A stretch of DNA of 18,796 nt from DASYUM01 sp036001225. Lineage in GTDB: Bacteria; Methylomirabilota; Methylomirabilia; Rokubacteriales; DASRDR01. This document shows positions 8,797-16,043 of the stretch, one piece after another (within the stretch, counting starts at the first letter, position 1; every line of letters begins with the position of its first letter). The translations under genes were made by a program, and so were the position numbers. Where the stretch lies: positions 1 to 18,796 of the forward strand of contig DASYUM010000052.1 in the NCBI GenBank assembly GCA_036001225.1, written 5' to 3'. Under the pieces are notes generated by a model. The model searched no databases. It was given only the letters and a program-made list of their open reading frames with translations, and had not been told where the DNA came from.

Positions 8797-8822
8797 CGGA
8801 AGGGGGGCGGAGCCCCCCTCCG
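8797..8822 (+). repeat. Hairpin 3 in yggS-proC gap, next to proC ribosome binding site
   Basis: CGGA, one bulged A, then GGGGGGC (8802-8808) pair with GCCCCCC (8812-8818) and TCCG (8819-8822) around a GGA loop. The 3' foot of the stem touches GAGG (8822-8825), the only Shine-Dalgarno candidate of proC, so folding could limit proC translation. The rest of the 191-bp gap shows nothing else recognisable. Confidence 0.55.
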
Positions 8823-8829
8823 AGGTTAA

Positions 8830-9654
8830 GTGTCGGTCAAGGGTCGGAAGATCGGCTTCCTCGGCGGCGGCAACATGGGCGAGGCCCTGATCCGGGGCCT
8901 CCTCAAGACGGGCCTCATCCCGCCCGAGGACCTCTTCGTCACCGACGTACGGCTCGACCGCCTCGAAGAGCTGGCCCGCCTCTACGGGCTCCACACGCTG
9001 TCGGACAACCCGCTCCTGGTGCGCCGGGTGGACGTGGTGATCCTTGCCGTCAAGCCGCAGATCCTGGCCGCCGTCCTCCGCGAGATCGGGCCGGCCGTGG
9101 CGGGCAAGCTCGTGATCTCCATCGCGGCGGGTGTCTCCACCGCGGTGATCCGGGGCCACCTGCCGCCCGGGGTCCGCCTCATCCGGACGATGCCCAACAC
9201 GCCGGCCCTGGTCCTGGAGGGCGCGACCGCGATCGCGCGCGCGGACGGACTCGAGCCCGGGGATCTGGAGACGGCCCAGGAGATCTTCTCGGCCGTCGGC
9301 AAAGTCGTCGTGCTCGAGGAAGAGCTGATGGACGCGGTGACCGGGCTCTCCGGCTCCGGGCCCGCCTACATCGCGCTGGTCATCGAGGCGCTGGCCGACG
9401 GGGGCGTGCGGGTCGGGCTCGACCGCCAGACCGCGATGACGCTCGCCGCCCAGACCGTGCTCGGTTCCGCGCGGCTGCTGATCGAGACCAAGACCCACCC
9501 CGGCCAGCTCAAGGACATGGTCACGTCGCCAGGCGGCACCGCCATCGCCGGCATCCACACCCTGGAGGCGGGCGGGCTCCGCCGCACCCTGATCGACGCG
9601 GTCGAGCGGGCGACCCATCGCTCCCGCGAGCTGGGGCGGGGCGAGTCGAAGTAG
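8830..9654 (+). CDS. proC: Pyrroline-5-carboxylate reductase
   Basis: ProC catalyses the last step of proline synthesis, reducing 1-pyrroline-5-carboxylate with NAD(P)H in the cytoplasm. The 274-residue product matches the family length. It begins with the Rossmann motif GFLGGGNMGEAL (9-20), continues with ILAVKPQ and TMPNTPALVLEGAT, and has the substrate-binding signature GLSGSGPAY (172-180). The C-terminal MVTSPGGTAIAGIHTLE region is diagnostic. The start is GTG 8830 with GAGG at 8822-8825, a short spacing; no better start fits the N-terminal strand. proC is often found next to yggS, as here. Three hairpins separate the two genes. Confidence 0.97.
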   Translation: MSVKGRKIGFLGGGNMGEALIRGLLKTGLIPPEDLFVTDVRLDRLEELARLYGLHTLSDNPLLVRRVDVVILAVKPQILAAVLREIGPAVAGKLVISIAAGVSTAVIRGHLPPGVRLIRTMPNTPALVLEGATAIARADGLEPGDLETAQEIFSAVGKVVVLEEELMDAVTGLSGSGPAYIALVIEALADGGVRVGLDRQTAMTLAAQTVLGSARLLIETKTHPGQLKDMVTSPGGTAIAGIHTLEAGGLRRTLIDAVERATHRSRELGRGESK

Positions 9655-9656
9655 CC

Positions 9657-9950
9657 ATGTTCGTGCTGCGGCAGTTCCTGCTCGCCTTTGCCGCGCTGAT
9701 CGACTACCTGCTGTGGGCGTATCTCTGGATCATCATCATCCGGGCGCTCGTCTCGTGGGTGAACCCCGATCCCTGGAACCCGATCGTGCGCTTCCTCCAC
9801 CAGATCACCGAACCGGTCCTGCGCCCGATCCGGCGCCTGCTCCCCGCCTCTCCCATCGACTTTTCGCCTCTCATCGTCATCCTGGGGATCTATTTCCTCC
9901 AGTGGTTCCTGGTCCCGGTGATCCGGGAGGCGGCGTTCAGGCTGAGCTGA
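9657..9950 (+). CDS. yggT: YggT family integral membrane protein
   Basis: This is a 97-residue membrane protein of the YggT/YlmG family. Some members have been linked to division, osmotic stress or membrane-protein insertion, but the molecular role is not settled. It has one YggT unit: an N-terminal hydrophobic stretch (about 5-33), the conserved loop VNPDPWNPIVRFLHQITEPV with RPIRRLLP, then IDFSPL and a second membrane helix (about 72-92). The E. coli protein carries two such units, so this is the short form. ATG 9657 lies 2 bases after the proC stop, so the genes are probably co-translated. Its position before divIVA is the standard arrangement. Confidence 0.93.
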   Translation: MFVLRQFLLAFAALIDYLLWAYLWIIIIRALVSWVNPDPWNPIVRFLHQITEPVLRPIRRLLPASPIDFSPLIVILGIYFLQWFLVPVIREAAFRLS

Positions 9951-9962
9951 GGAGGTGCGCGC

Positions 9963-10424
9963 ATGCGACTGTCGGCGATGGACATCCGGCAGCAGCAGTT
10001 CGCGGTCAAGCTGATCCGGGGATTCGATCCGCAAGAGGTGGACGCGTTCCTGGAAGAGATGGCCGACGACTGGGAAGAGCTGCTCAAGGAGAACAACCTC
10101 CTCAAGGGCCAGTTGGGCACGCTGGAAGACCAGAAGAAGGTGACCGACGACCAGAACCGGACGCTGCAGGAGAGCCTCATCCTGGCCCAGAAGATGGCCG
10201 AGGAGTTCAAGGAGAACTCCCGGCGGGCGGCCGAGATCGTGCTGCGAGAAGCCCAGCTCCAGGCCGAGAAGCTCATGGAAGAGAAGCGACAGGAGCTCGG
10301 CAAGCTCACCCTGGACATCGACGGCTTCAAGCAGCTCAAGCGTCAGCTGTCCGAAGAGCTCCTTTCGACGCTCAAGATGTACCAGCGGCTCGTCGAGCAG
10401 CGGCTCGCCGATGGCAAGGCCTGA
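9963..10424 (+). CDS. divIVA: DivIVA domain coiled-coil protein
   Basis: DivIVA-type proteins bind curved membrane through their N-terminus and oligomerise by coiled coils to organise poles or septa. The 153-residue product opens with LSAMDIRQQQFAVKLIRGFD and then PQEVDAFLEEM, matching the family pattern of a short membrane-binding segment followed by EVDxFL. Most of residues 30-135 is heptad-like and charged (LLKENNLLKGQL, AEKLMEEKRQEL), consistent with a long coiled coil. The tail is short. GGAGG at 9951-9955 is well spaced for ATG 9963. It is shorter than Gram-positive pole organisers and its exact role here is unknown. The last 14 bases overlap yggU. Confidence 0.9.
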   Translation: MRLSAMDIRQQQFAVKLIRGFDPQEVDAFLEEMADDWEELLKENNLLKGQLGTLEDQKKVTDDQNRTLQESLILAQKMAEEFKENSRRAAEIVLREAQLQAEKLMEEKRQELGKLTLDIDGFKQLKRQLSEELLSTLKMYQRLVEQRLADGKA

Positions 10425-10701
10425 GCCGGCGGCGGCTCGCCTCACCGTTCAGGTGCAGCCGCGGGCCAGCCGGAGCGAGATCGTGGCGCGCGGCGGGACC
10501 TCCCTCCGGGTGCGGGTGACGGCGCCGCCGGCCGGGGGCGCGGCCAACGCGGCGGTCCGCGATCTGGTGGCGCAGGCCCTCGCCTGCCCGCCGTCGGCGG
10601 TGACGATCCTGCGCGGCCACAGCGCGCGCACGAAGCTGCTGGGGATCGCCGGGTTGACACCGGCCGAGCTGAAGGCGCGCCTGGCCGCGCTGCCCGCGTG
10701 A
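10411..10701 (+). CDS. yggU: YggU family (DUF167) protein
   Basis: This is a 96-residue protein of the DUF167/YggU family, whose function is unknown. The family pattern is clear: VQVQPRASRSEI, LRVRVTAPPAGGAANAAV, then TILRGHSARTKLLGIAGL. ATG 10411 lies inside the end of divIVA with a 14-base overlap. The stop forms a GTGA overlap with mtnA, so translation probably passes through all three genes. Linkage to yggT and divIVA is widely conserved and suggests a housekeeping role, but nothing here defines it. Confidence 0.92.
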   Translation: MARPEPAAARLTVQVQPRASRSEIVARGGTSLRVRVTAPPAGGAANAAVRDLVAQALACPPSAVTILRGHSARTKLLGIAGLTPAELKARLAALPA

Positions 10702-11735
10702 CGCCCCCGAAGCTCGCGTTCACCACGGTCGCCTGGCTCGGCGACCGGGTTCTCCTCCTCGACCAGCGCCGCCTCCCGACCGAGGAGGTCTCTGTCGAAT
10801 GTCGGACCTGGGAAGCGGTGGCGGAGGCGATTCGCTCCCTGGCCGTCCGCGGCGCCCCCGCCATCGGGGTCACGGCCGCCTTCGGCGCCGCGCTGGCGGC
10901 GCTGGCGAGCCCGGCCACCACGGCTGACGACCTGGTCGCCGACCTCGAGGTGGGGATCAAGGGTCTGGCCGCGACCCGGCCGACCGCGGTCAATCTCTTC
11001 TGGGCCCTCGACCGGATGCGCCGCCACGCCCTCGAGCACCGCGCGCTCCCGGCCGGCGACCTGCGGGCCAGCCTCGTCGCGGAGGCGGAGTCGATCCTGG
11101 AGGAAGACGTGGCCGCCAACCGGCGCCTCGGCGCCCACGGGGCCTCGCTCGTCCCCGACGGCGCCCGCATCCTGACTCACTGCAACGCCGGGGGTCTGGC
11201 GACGGCGGGCTACGGCACCGCGCTCGGCGTCGTGCGGGCCGCGGTGGAGGCGGGCAAGCGGCCGTTCGTCTGGGTGGACGAGACCCGCCCGGTGCTCCAG
11301 GGCGCACGGCTCACCGCCTGGGAGCTGGCCAAGGAGGGGATCCCCCACACGGTGATCGCCGACGTCGCCGCGGCCTCGATGATGGCGCACGCCGAGATCG
11401 ATCTGGTGGTCGTCGGCGCCGACCGCATCGCGGCCAATGGGGACACCGCCAACAAGATCGGGACCTACAGCCTCGCCGTGTTGGCCCAGGCCCACCGCTT
11501 GCCCTTCTACGTGGCGGCGCCCTTCTCGACCATCGACTCGTCCCTTCCCGACGGCCGGGTCATCCCGATCGAGGAGCGCGACGCGCGCGAGGTGCAGGAG
11601 CTGGCCGGCCTGCGCCTGGTGCCGGACGGCACGCCGGCGCGCAACCCCGCCTTCGACGTGACGCCGGCCGCGCTCATCACCGCGATCATCACCGAGCGCG
11701 GCGTCTTCCGCCCGCCCTACAGCTTCGGCCGATAG
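10698..11735 (+). CDS. mtnA: S-methyl-5-thioribose-1-phosphate isomerase
   Basis: MtnA converts methylthioribose-1-phosphate to methylthioribulose-1-phosphate in the methionine salvage pathway. The 345-residue protein belongs to the eIF2B-like isomerase family. Diagnostic segments are VRGAPAIGVTAAFG, the catalytic cysteine Cys162 in THCNAGGLATAGYG, and the catalytic aspartate Asp242 in VGADRIAANGDTANKIGT. The C-terminal half ends with FDVTPAALITAIITERGV. Those residues support MtnA rather than a plain eIF2B-alpha or ribose-1,5-bisphosphate isomerase homologue. The start is GTG 10698, overlapping the yggU stop by 4 bases. No other methionine-salvage gene is in the window. Confidence 0.95.
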   Translation: MTPPKLAFTTVAWLGDRVLLLDQRRLPTEEVSVECRTWEAVAEAIRSLAVRGAPAIGVTAAFGAALAALASPATTADDLVADLEVGIKGLAATRPTAVNLFWALDRMRRHALEHRALPAGDLRASLVAEAESILEEDVAANRRLGAHGASLVPDGARILTHCNAGGLATAGYGTALGVVRAAVEAGKRPFVWVDETRPVLQGARLTAWELAKEGIPHTVIADVAAASMMAHAEIDLVVVGADRIAANGDTANKIGTYSLAVLAQAHRLPFYVAAPFSTIDSSLPDGRVIPIEERDAREVQELAGLRLVPDGTPARNPAFDVTPAALITAIITERGVFRPPYSFGR

Positions 11736-11739
11736 CGGC

Positions 11740-11756
11740 CGGGCGACACCCGCCCG
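11740..11756 (+). terminator. Possible hairpin after mtnA
   Basis: CGGGCG pairs with CGCCCG around an ACACC loop, 4 bases after the mtnA stop. There is no T-run, so intrinsic termination is only a possibility. It would mark the end of the division-linked transcript before the new promoter at 11828. Confidence 0.3.
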
Positions 11757-11827
11757 CATCCCGTCGTCCTGATTGGTCGTCCCGAGGCTGCTCGGTTCTC
11801 AGCCCCGGCGATCCCTGCGCCTGCCGG

Positions 11828-11856
11828 TTGACCGGCTGGAACACCCAGCCTATAGT
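11828..11856 (+). promoter_or_regulatory. Strong sigma70-type promoter for the aminotransferase-serA pair
   Basis: TTGACC (11828-11833) and TATAGT (11851-11856) are separated by exactly 17 bases in the 166-base gap after mtnA. This is the closest consensus match in the window. Transcription would start near 11863, giving a leader of about 40 bases with AAGGAG at 11891-11896, spaced 5 bases from ATG 11902. Confidence 0.7.
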
Positions 11857-11901
11857 GGACCTATCGCGTACGAGACCCTACCCGTTGGGAAAGGAGCGGC
11901 G

Positions 11902-13044
11902 ATGAAGAAGTACTACCTGATGGCGCCCGGGCCGACGCCGATCCCGCCCGAGGTGCTCCAGGCGCTCTCCCGGCCGATCCTCCACCACCGCACCCCCGAG
12001 TTCGAGGCCCTGTTCGCGCGCGTCCGCGGCGGACTGGCCGACCTCATGGAGACGCGCAGCGAAGTCCTCGTCCTGGCCGCATCGGGGACCGGCGCCATGG
12101 AGGCGGCGGTGGTAAACCTGCTGTCACCGGGCGACGAGGCGATCGTGATCCGGTGCGGCAAGTTCGGCGAGCGGTGGGGCGAGATTACCCGGGCGTTCGG
12201 CGTCACGGCTCACACCCTCGACGCGCCGTACGGGGAGACGGTCGAGGCGGAGCGGGTCGCCGCTGCGCTGCGGGCGCATCCGCGGGCCAAGGCCCTCTTC
12301 GCGACCCAGAGCGAGACCTCGACCGGAGTTCTCCAGGACATCGAGGCCTACGCGACGCTGACCCGGCGGACCGACACGCTGCTGGTCGTCGACACCGTGT
12401 CTTCGTGCGGGGTGGTCGCCTGCCCGATGGACGCGTGGGGGGTGGACGTGGTCGTGACCGGTTCGCAGAAGGGGCTGATGTGCCCGCCTGGGCTGGCCTT
12501 CATCGCACTGAACGACCGCGCGTGGCGGGCGGCCGAGGGCGCGACCTGCCCGAAGTTCTACTGGGATCTCAGGACCGAGCGGAAGTGGCAGGCCAAGGGC
12601 CAGGCCCAGTACACCCCGGCCGTCTCGCTCCTGATGGGCCTGGACATCGCCATCGGTCTCCTCCAGGCCGAAGAGCTGCCCCGCGTCTACCGCCGCCACG
12701 ACCGGCTGGCCCGCGCCATGCGGGGCGGCGTCGAGGCGCTCGGCCTCACCCTGTTCCCCCGGGCCACGCCCAGCCCGGCCGTCACCGCCGTCGTCGCGCC
12801 CTCGGGGGTGGACGGGGAGGGGGTGGTCCGCGGCTACGGCGAGGAGCACAACATCACCATCGCCGGCGGCCAGGGCGACATGAAGGGTAAGATCTTCCGC
12901 CTGGCCCACCTCGGTTACGTCGGCGAGTACGACATCATCGTCGGCCTGGCCGCGCTCGAGCGCGTGCTGGCCGGCCTCGGCGTGCCCGTGGACTTCGGTG
13001 CCGGCGTCGCGGCCGCCCAACGAATCCTGGCCAAGGACGAGTAG
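11902..13044 (+). CDS. Class V aminotransferase, alanine-glyoxylate / serine-pyruvate type
   Basis: This is a PLP-dependent fold-type I aminotransferase of 380 residues in the alanine-glyoxylate/serine-pyruvate aminotransferase group. It opens with the family hallmark MAPGPTPIPPEV and HHRTPEFEAL, followed by the cofactor-binding SGTGAMEAAV. The PLP aspartate is Asp164 in VVDTVSS, and the Schiff-base lysine is Lys190 in TGSQKGLMCPPG. The C-terminal RLAHLGYVGEYDI is typical. It precedes serA by 5 bases and shares its promoter, so it probably supplies the transamination step between (phospho)hydroxypyruvate and (phospho)serine, or links serine with glyoxylate. Which substrate is used cannot be read from sequence. 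No SerC-type phosphoserine aminotransferase is in the window. Confidence 0.9.
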   Translation: MKKYYLMAPGPTPIPPEVLQALSRPILHHRTPEFEALFARVRGGLADLMETRSEVLVLAASGTGAMEAAVVNLLSPGDEAIVIRCGKFGERWGEITRAFGVTAHTLDAPYGETVEAERVAAALRAHPRAKALFATQSETSTGVLQDIEAYATLTRRTDTLLVVDTVSSCGVVACPMDAWGVDVVVTGSQKGLMCPPGLAFIALNDRAWRAAEGATCPKFYWDLRTERKWQAKGQAQYTPAVSLLMGLDIAIGLLQAEELPRVYRRHDRLARAMRGGVEALGLTLFPRATPSPAVTAVVAPSGVDGEGVVRGYGEEHNITIAGGQGDMKGKIFRLAHLGYVGEYDIIVGLAALERVLAGLGVPVDFGAGVAAAQRILAKDE

Positions 13045-13049
13045 CCTCG

Positions 13050-14633
13050 ATGGCCAAACGGGTCCTGGTGACCGACTCCCTCCAGGAGGTGGGCGTCGAG
13101 GCCCTCCGGGCCGAGGGCCTCGAGGTGGACGTCGTGCCCACGCTGCCGCCGGCCGAGCTGGCCCGCCGCCTCGCGCCCTACGCCGGACTGATCGTGCGGA
13201 GCGCGAGCAAGGTCACCGCCGAGGTCATCGGGGCGGCGCCGGCGCTCGAGGTCATCGGCCGGGCCGGGGTCGGGCTCGACAACGTGGACGTGGACGCCGC
13301 CAGCCGGCGGGGCATCGTCTGCATGAACACCCCGGGGGGGAACACGATCGCCGCCGCCGAGCACACCATGGCGCTGCTCCTGGCGATGGCCCGCCAGCTC
13401 CCCCAGGCCCATGCCCAGCTCAAGGGCGGGAAGTGGGAGCGCGAGCGCTTTCTCGGCACCGAGGTGTATGGCAAGACCCTCGGCGTCCTGGGGCTGGGTC
13501 GGATCGGGCAGGAGGTGACGCGGCGGGCCCAGGGCTTCGCCATGAACGTGATCGCCTACGATCCCTATCTCACCACCGAGGTCGCCCAGCGCCTGGGGGT
13601 GGAGCTGGTGGATCTCGACGACCTCTACCGTCGGGCCGACTTCGTCACGGTTCACGTGCCGCTGACCAAGGAGACCCGGGGTCTGGTCGGCGCCGCCGAG
13701 TTCGCCAAGATGAAACCGGGCGTCCGCATCGTGAACTGCGCGCGGGGCGGGATCGTGGACGAGGCCGCCCTCGCCGCCGCCGTCCAGGCCGGCAAGGTGG
13801 CCGCGGCCGCGCTCGACGTCTTCGAGCGGGAGCCCCCCTGGGGCTCGCCGGTCCTCGACCTCGACCCGGTGGTGGTGACGCCACACCTCGGCGCGTCGAC
13901 CGAGGAGGCGCAGATGTCGGTGGCGGTGGCGATCGCCCAGCAGGTGGCCGACCTCCTCGTCCGCGGCATCGTCCGCAACGCGGTCAACGCGCCGAGCGTG
14001 GACCCCGAGGTCCTGAAGGAGCTGGCCCCCTACCTCACGCTGGCAGCCAAGCTCGGCTCGTTCCTGGGCCAGGTGGCCGAGGGGCGCATGGCCGAGGTGC
14101 GGTTCACCTGCGCCGGCGAGGTGGCCTCGCACGCGCTCCAACCGCTCACCGTGACCTTCCTCCGGGGCCTGCTGGCCGTGATCCTGGAAGAGAACGTCAC
14201 CGACGTGAACGCGCCCTACCTGGCCCGCCAGCGGGGCCTTCGGCTGGTCGAATCGAAGACGCCGGTGAGCGAGGACTTCGCCAGCTTGCTGACCGCGGAG
14301 CTGGGGACCGACCGCGGAACCTGGCAGGTGGCGGGCGCGCTCTTCCACCGCAAGGAGCCGCGCATCGTCCAGGTGGATGGCTACGGCATGGAGGCCCACG
14401 CGGCGGGCTGGATGGTCGTCTTCACCAACGACGACGTCCCCGGCGTCATCGGGCGGATCGGGACCCTGTTCGGCGCTCACGGGATCAACATCGCCGGGAT
14501 GCAGCTCGGTCGCCAGCACGCCGGCGGGCGGGCGGTGTCCATCCTGAACCTCGACAGCCCCGTTCCCGACCACGTGCTGGCCGAGCTGCGGGCGTTGCCC
14601 AACATCCGCTCGGCGCGGCTCGTGCACCTCTAA
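13050..14633 (+). CDS. serA: D-3-phosphoglycerate dehydrogenase, long form with ACT domain
   Basis: SerA oxidises 3-phosphoglycerate to 3-phosphohydroxypyruvate with NAD+, opening serine synthesis. The 527-residue length indicates the long type. A substrate domain, split around the nucleotide domain, shows RAGVGLDNVDVDAA. The Rossmann motif is GLGRIG (148-153). The catalytic set is Arg232 (NCARGGIVDE), Glu261 (EREPP) and His279 (TPHLGAST). An intervening allosteric-substrate-binding domain (about 315-450) precedes a C-terminal ACT domain (about 453-527: GVIGRIGTLFG, INIAGMQLGR). The ACT and intervening domains suggest feedback by serine. It follows the aminotransferase by 5 bases, forming a two-gene unit. 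Confidence 0.96.
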   Translation: MAKRVLVTDSLQEVGVEALRAEGLEVDVVPTLPPAELARRLAPYAGLIVRSASKVTAEVIGAAPALEVIGRAGVGLDNVDVDAASRRGIVCMNTPGGNTIAAAEHTMALLLAMARQLPQAHAQLKGGKWERERFLGTEVYGKTLGVLGLGRIGQEVTRRAQGFAMNVIAYDPYLTTEVAQRLGVELVDLDDLYRRADFVTVHVPLTKETRGLVGAAEFAKMKPGVRIVNCARGGIVDEAALAAAVQAGKVAAAALDVFEREPPWGSPVLDLDPVVVTPHLGASTEEAQMSVAVAIAQQVADLLVRGIVRNAVNAPSVDPEVLKELAPYLTLAAKLGSFLGQVAEGRMAEVRFTCAGEVASHALQPLTVTFLRGLLAVILEENVTDVNAPYLARQRGLRLVESKTPVSEDFASLLTAELGTDRGTWQVAGALFHRKEPRIVQVDGYGMEAHAAGWMVVFTNDDVPGVIGRIGTLFGAHGINIAGMQLGRQHAGGRAVSILNLDSPVPDHVLAELRALPNIRSARLVHL

Positions 14634-14650
14634 GCCCGCCGGCCGGCCCG

Positions 14651-14675
14651 CGGCGCCGATGGCCCCCTGGCGCCG
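14651..14675 (+). terminator. Possible hairpin after serA
   Basis: CGGCGCC (14651-14657) pairs with GGCGCCG (14669-14675) around an 11-base loop, 17 bases past the serA stop. A TTT follows a few bases later at 14683-14685. It is a weak candidate terminator that also abuts the predicted hisZ promoter. Confidence 0.35.
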
Positions 14676-14690
14676 GGCGCCGTTTGCCCG

Positions 14691-14696
14691 TATACT
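14691..14696 (+). promoter_or_regulatory. Predicted -10 element for hisZ-purA
   Basis: TATACT stands out in the GC-rich gap. The -35 area (about 14667-14673) shows only a poor CTGGCG-like match. A start near 14703 would give a leader of about 27 bases before ATG 14730. Confidence 0.4.
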
Positions 14697-14729
14697 TCTG
14701 CGGGTTTGCCCTCTCGGGGCGCCAGTGTC

Positions 14730-16043
14730 ATGGACCGACGTAGTCTCCACTCGCAGCTTCCCACCGGGGTAAAGATCTACCTCCCCGACGAGGCCGCCCG
14801 GCTCCGCGGGCTCCAGGAGCGGCTCATGGCCGTCTTCCGCCTGTGGGGGTTCCGGGAGGTGATGACGCCGACCTACGAGTTCTTCGACGTCCTCGCCGTG
14901 GGCACCGACCCCGCGCTCCAGGAGCGGATGTTCCGCTTCGTCGATCGCGAGACCGGGCGCATGCTCGCCCTCCGGGCCGACGTGACCCCGCAGATCGCCC
15001 GCATCGCCGCCACCCGTCTCCGCGACCGGCCGAAGCCCTACCGCCTCGCCTACCGGACGAACATCTTCCGCTACGACGAGCCGCGGGTGGGGCGCCAGCG
15101 CGAGTTCTATCAGGCCGGGGTCGAGCTGATCGGCCTCGACAAGCCGGAGGCCGACGCCGAGATGATCGCGATGGCGATCGAGGGCTTCCGGGCGGCCGGG
15201 CTCGGTCGCTTCCAGATCGACGTCGGTCAGGTCGAGTTCGTCCGCGGCGTGCTGGACGGGCTCGGCGTCGAGCGGGAGGTCGTCCTCGGGCTCCGCGACG
15301 CCCTCCGGCGGAAGGACGCCCCCGAGCTCCAGCGGCAGGTCAGCGAGCTCCAGGTGTCCTCGGCGACCGCCGACCTGCTCCTCGCGCTGCCGACCCTCCA
15401 CGGGCGGGGGACCGAGGTCCTGACCCGGGCCGCGGTCCTCGCCCAGAACCCGCGCTCGGAGCGGGCCGTCCAGAGCCTGAGCGAGGTCCACCGCCTGCTG
15501 ACGGCCTACGGCCTGGCCGAGGCCATCATGCTCGACCTCGGCGAGGTGCGGGGCTTCGACTACTACTCGGGCGTGAACTTCGAGGGCTACGCCGAAGGGT
15601 ACGGCGCGGAGCTGTGCGGGGGCGGGCGCTACGACCACATGCTGGCCCGCTTCGGTGAATCGTGCCCGGCGACCGGCTTTGCCTTCGACGTGAACCGGCT
15701 CATCCTGGCACTCGAGGCCCAGGGGTTCGAGCTACCGGTGCGGGGGCCGGAGGTCTTCATCATCGACTTCACCGACGACAAGACGACGGCCCTCGCGCTC
15801 TCCCGCCGGCTTCGCGATCGCGGACTCGCCGTCTGCCGCGACATCATGAGCCGGCCGCTCAGCGAGTCGCTCGCCTACGCCCGGGAGATCCGCGCCGCGC
15901 GGGCCCTCGTGATCGACGCGGCCGGGCTGGCCCGGGGCGAGGTGCGGCTGCTCGATCCCGCGAACGGCCACGAGGAGCCGATCCCTCTCCGGGACCTGAT
16001 GGACGCGCCCGGCCGCGTGCTGGAGCCCGCCCCCCGTGCCTAA
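14730..16043 (+). CDS. hisZ: ATP phosphoribosyltransferase regulatory subunit HisZ
   Basis: HisZ is a catalytically inactive relative of histidyl-tRNA synthetase that activates and regulates short-form HisG, the first enzyme of histidine synthesis. The 437-residue product has the class II fold: LPTGVKIYLPDEAARL, then LRADVTPQIARIAATRL (from Leu81), which is the HisZ signature. It continues with FRYDEPRVGRQREFYQAG and ELIG, and with VRGFDYYSGVNFEGY and GGGRYDHML. A C-terminal domain (about 335-425) resembles an anticodon-binding-type fold. I chose ATG 14730; TTG 14706 and GTG 14727 are in-frame alternatives. A true HisRS is the other possibility, but the motifs and the pairing with purA favour HisZ. 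No hisG is in the window. Confidence 0.85.
   Translation: MDRRSLHSQLPTGVKIYLPDEAARLRGLQERLMAVFRLWGFREVMTPTYEFFDVLAVGTDPALQERMFRFVDRETGRMLALRADVTPQIARIAATRLRDRPKPYRLAYRTNIFRYDEPRVGRQREFYQAGVELIGLDKPEADAEMIAMAIEGFRAAGLGRFQIDVGQVEFVRGVLDGLGVEREVVLGLRDALRRKDAPELQRQVSELQVSSATADLLLALPTLHGRGTEVLTRAAVLAQNPRSERAVQSLSEVHRLLTAYGLAEAIMLDLGEVRGFDYYSGVNFEGYAEGYGAELCGGGRYDHMLARFGESCPATGFAFDVNRLILALEAQGFELPVRGPEVFIIDFTDDKTTALALSRRLRDRGLAVCRDIMSRPLSESLAYAREIRAARALVIDAAGLARGEVRLLDPANGHEEPIPLRDLMDAPGRVLEPAPRA

Noticed and set aside
11773..11901. A 43-residue N-terminal extension of the aminotransferase from GTG 11773
   Set aside because: It would contain the promoter at 11828-11856. The family begins at about MKKYYLMAPGPTP, and ATG 11902 has a good ribosome binding site.
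12915..15638. A 907-codon open frame on the - strand opposite serA and hisZ
   Set aside because: Same reason: a mirror of real + strand genes with no recognisable domain.
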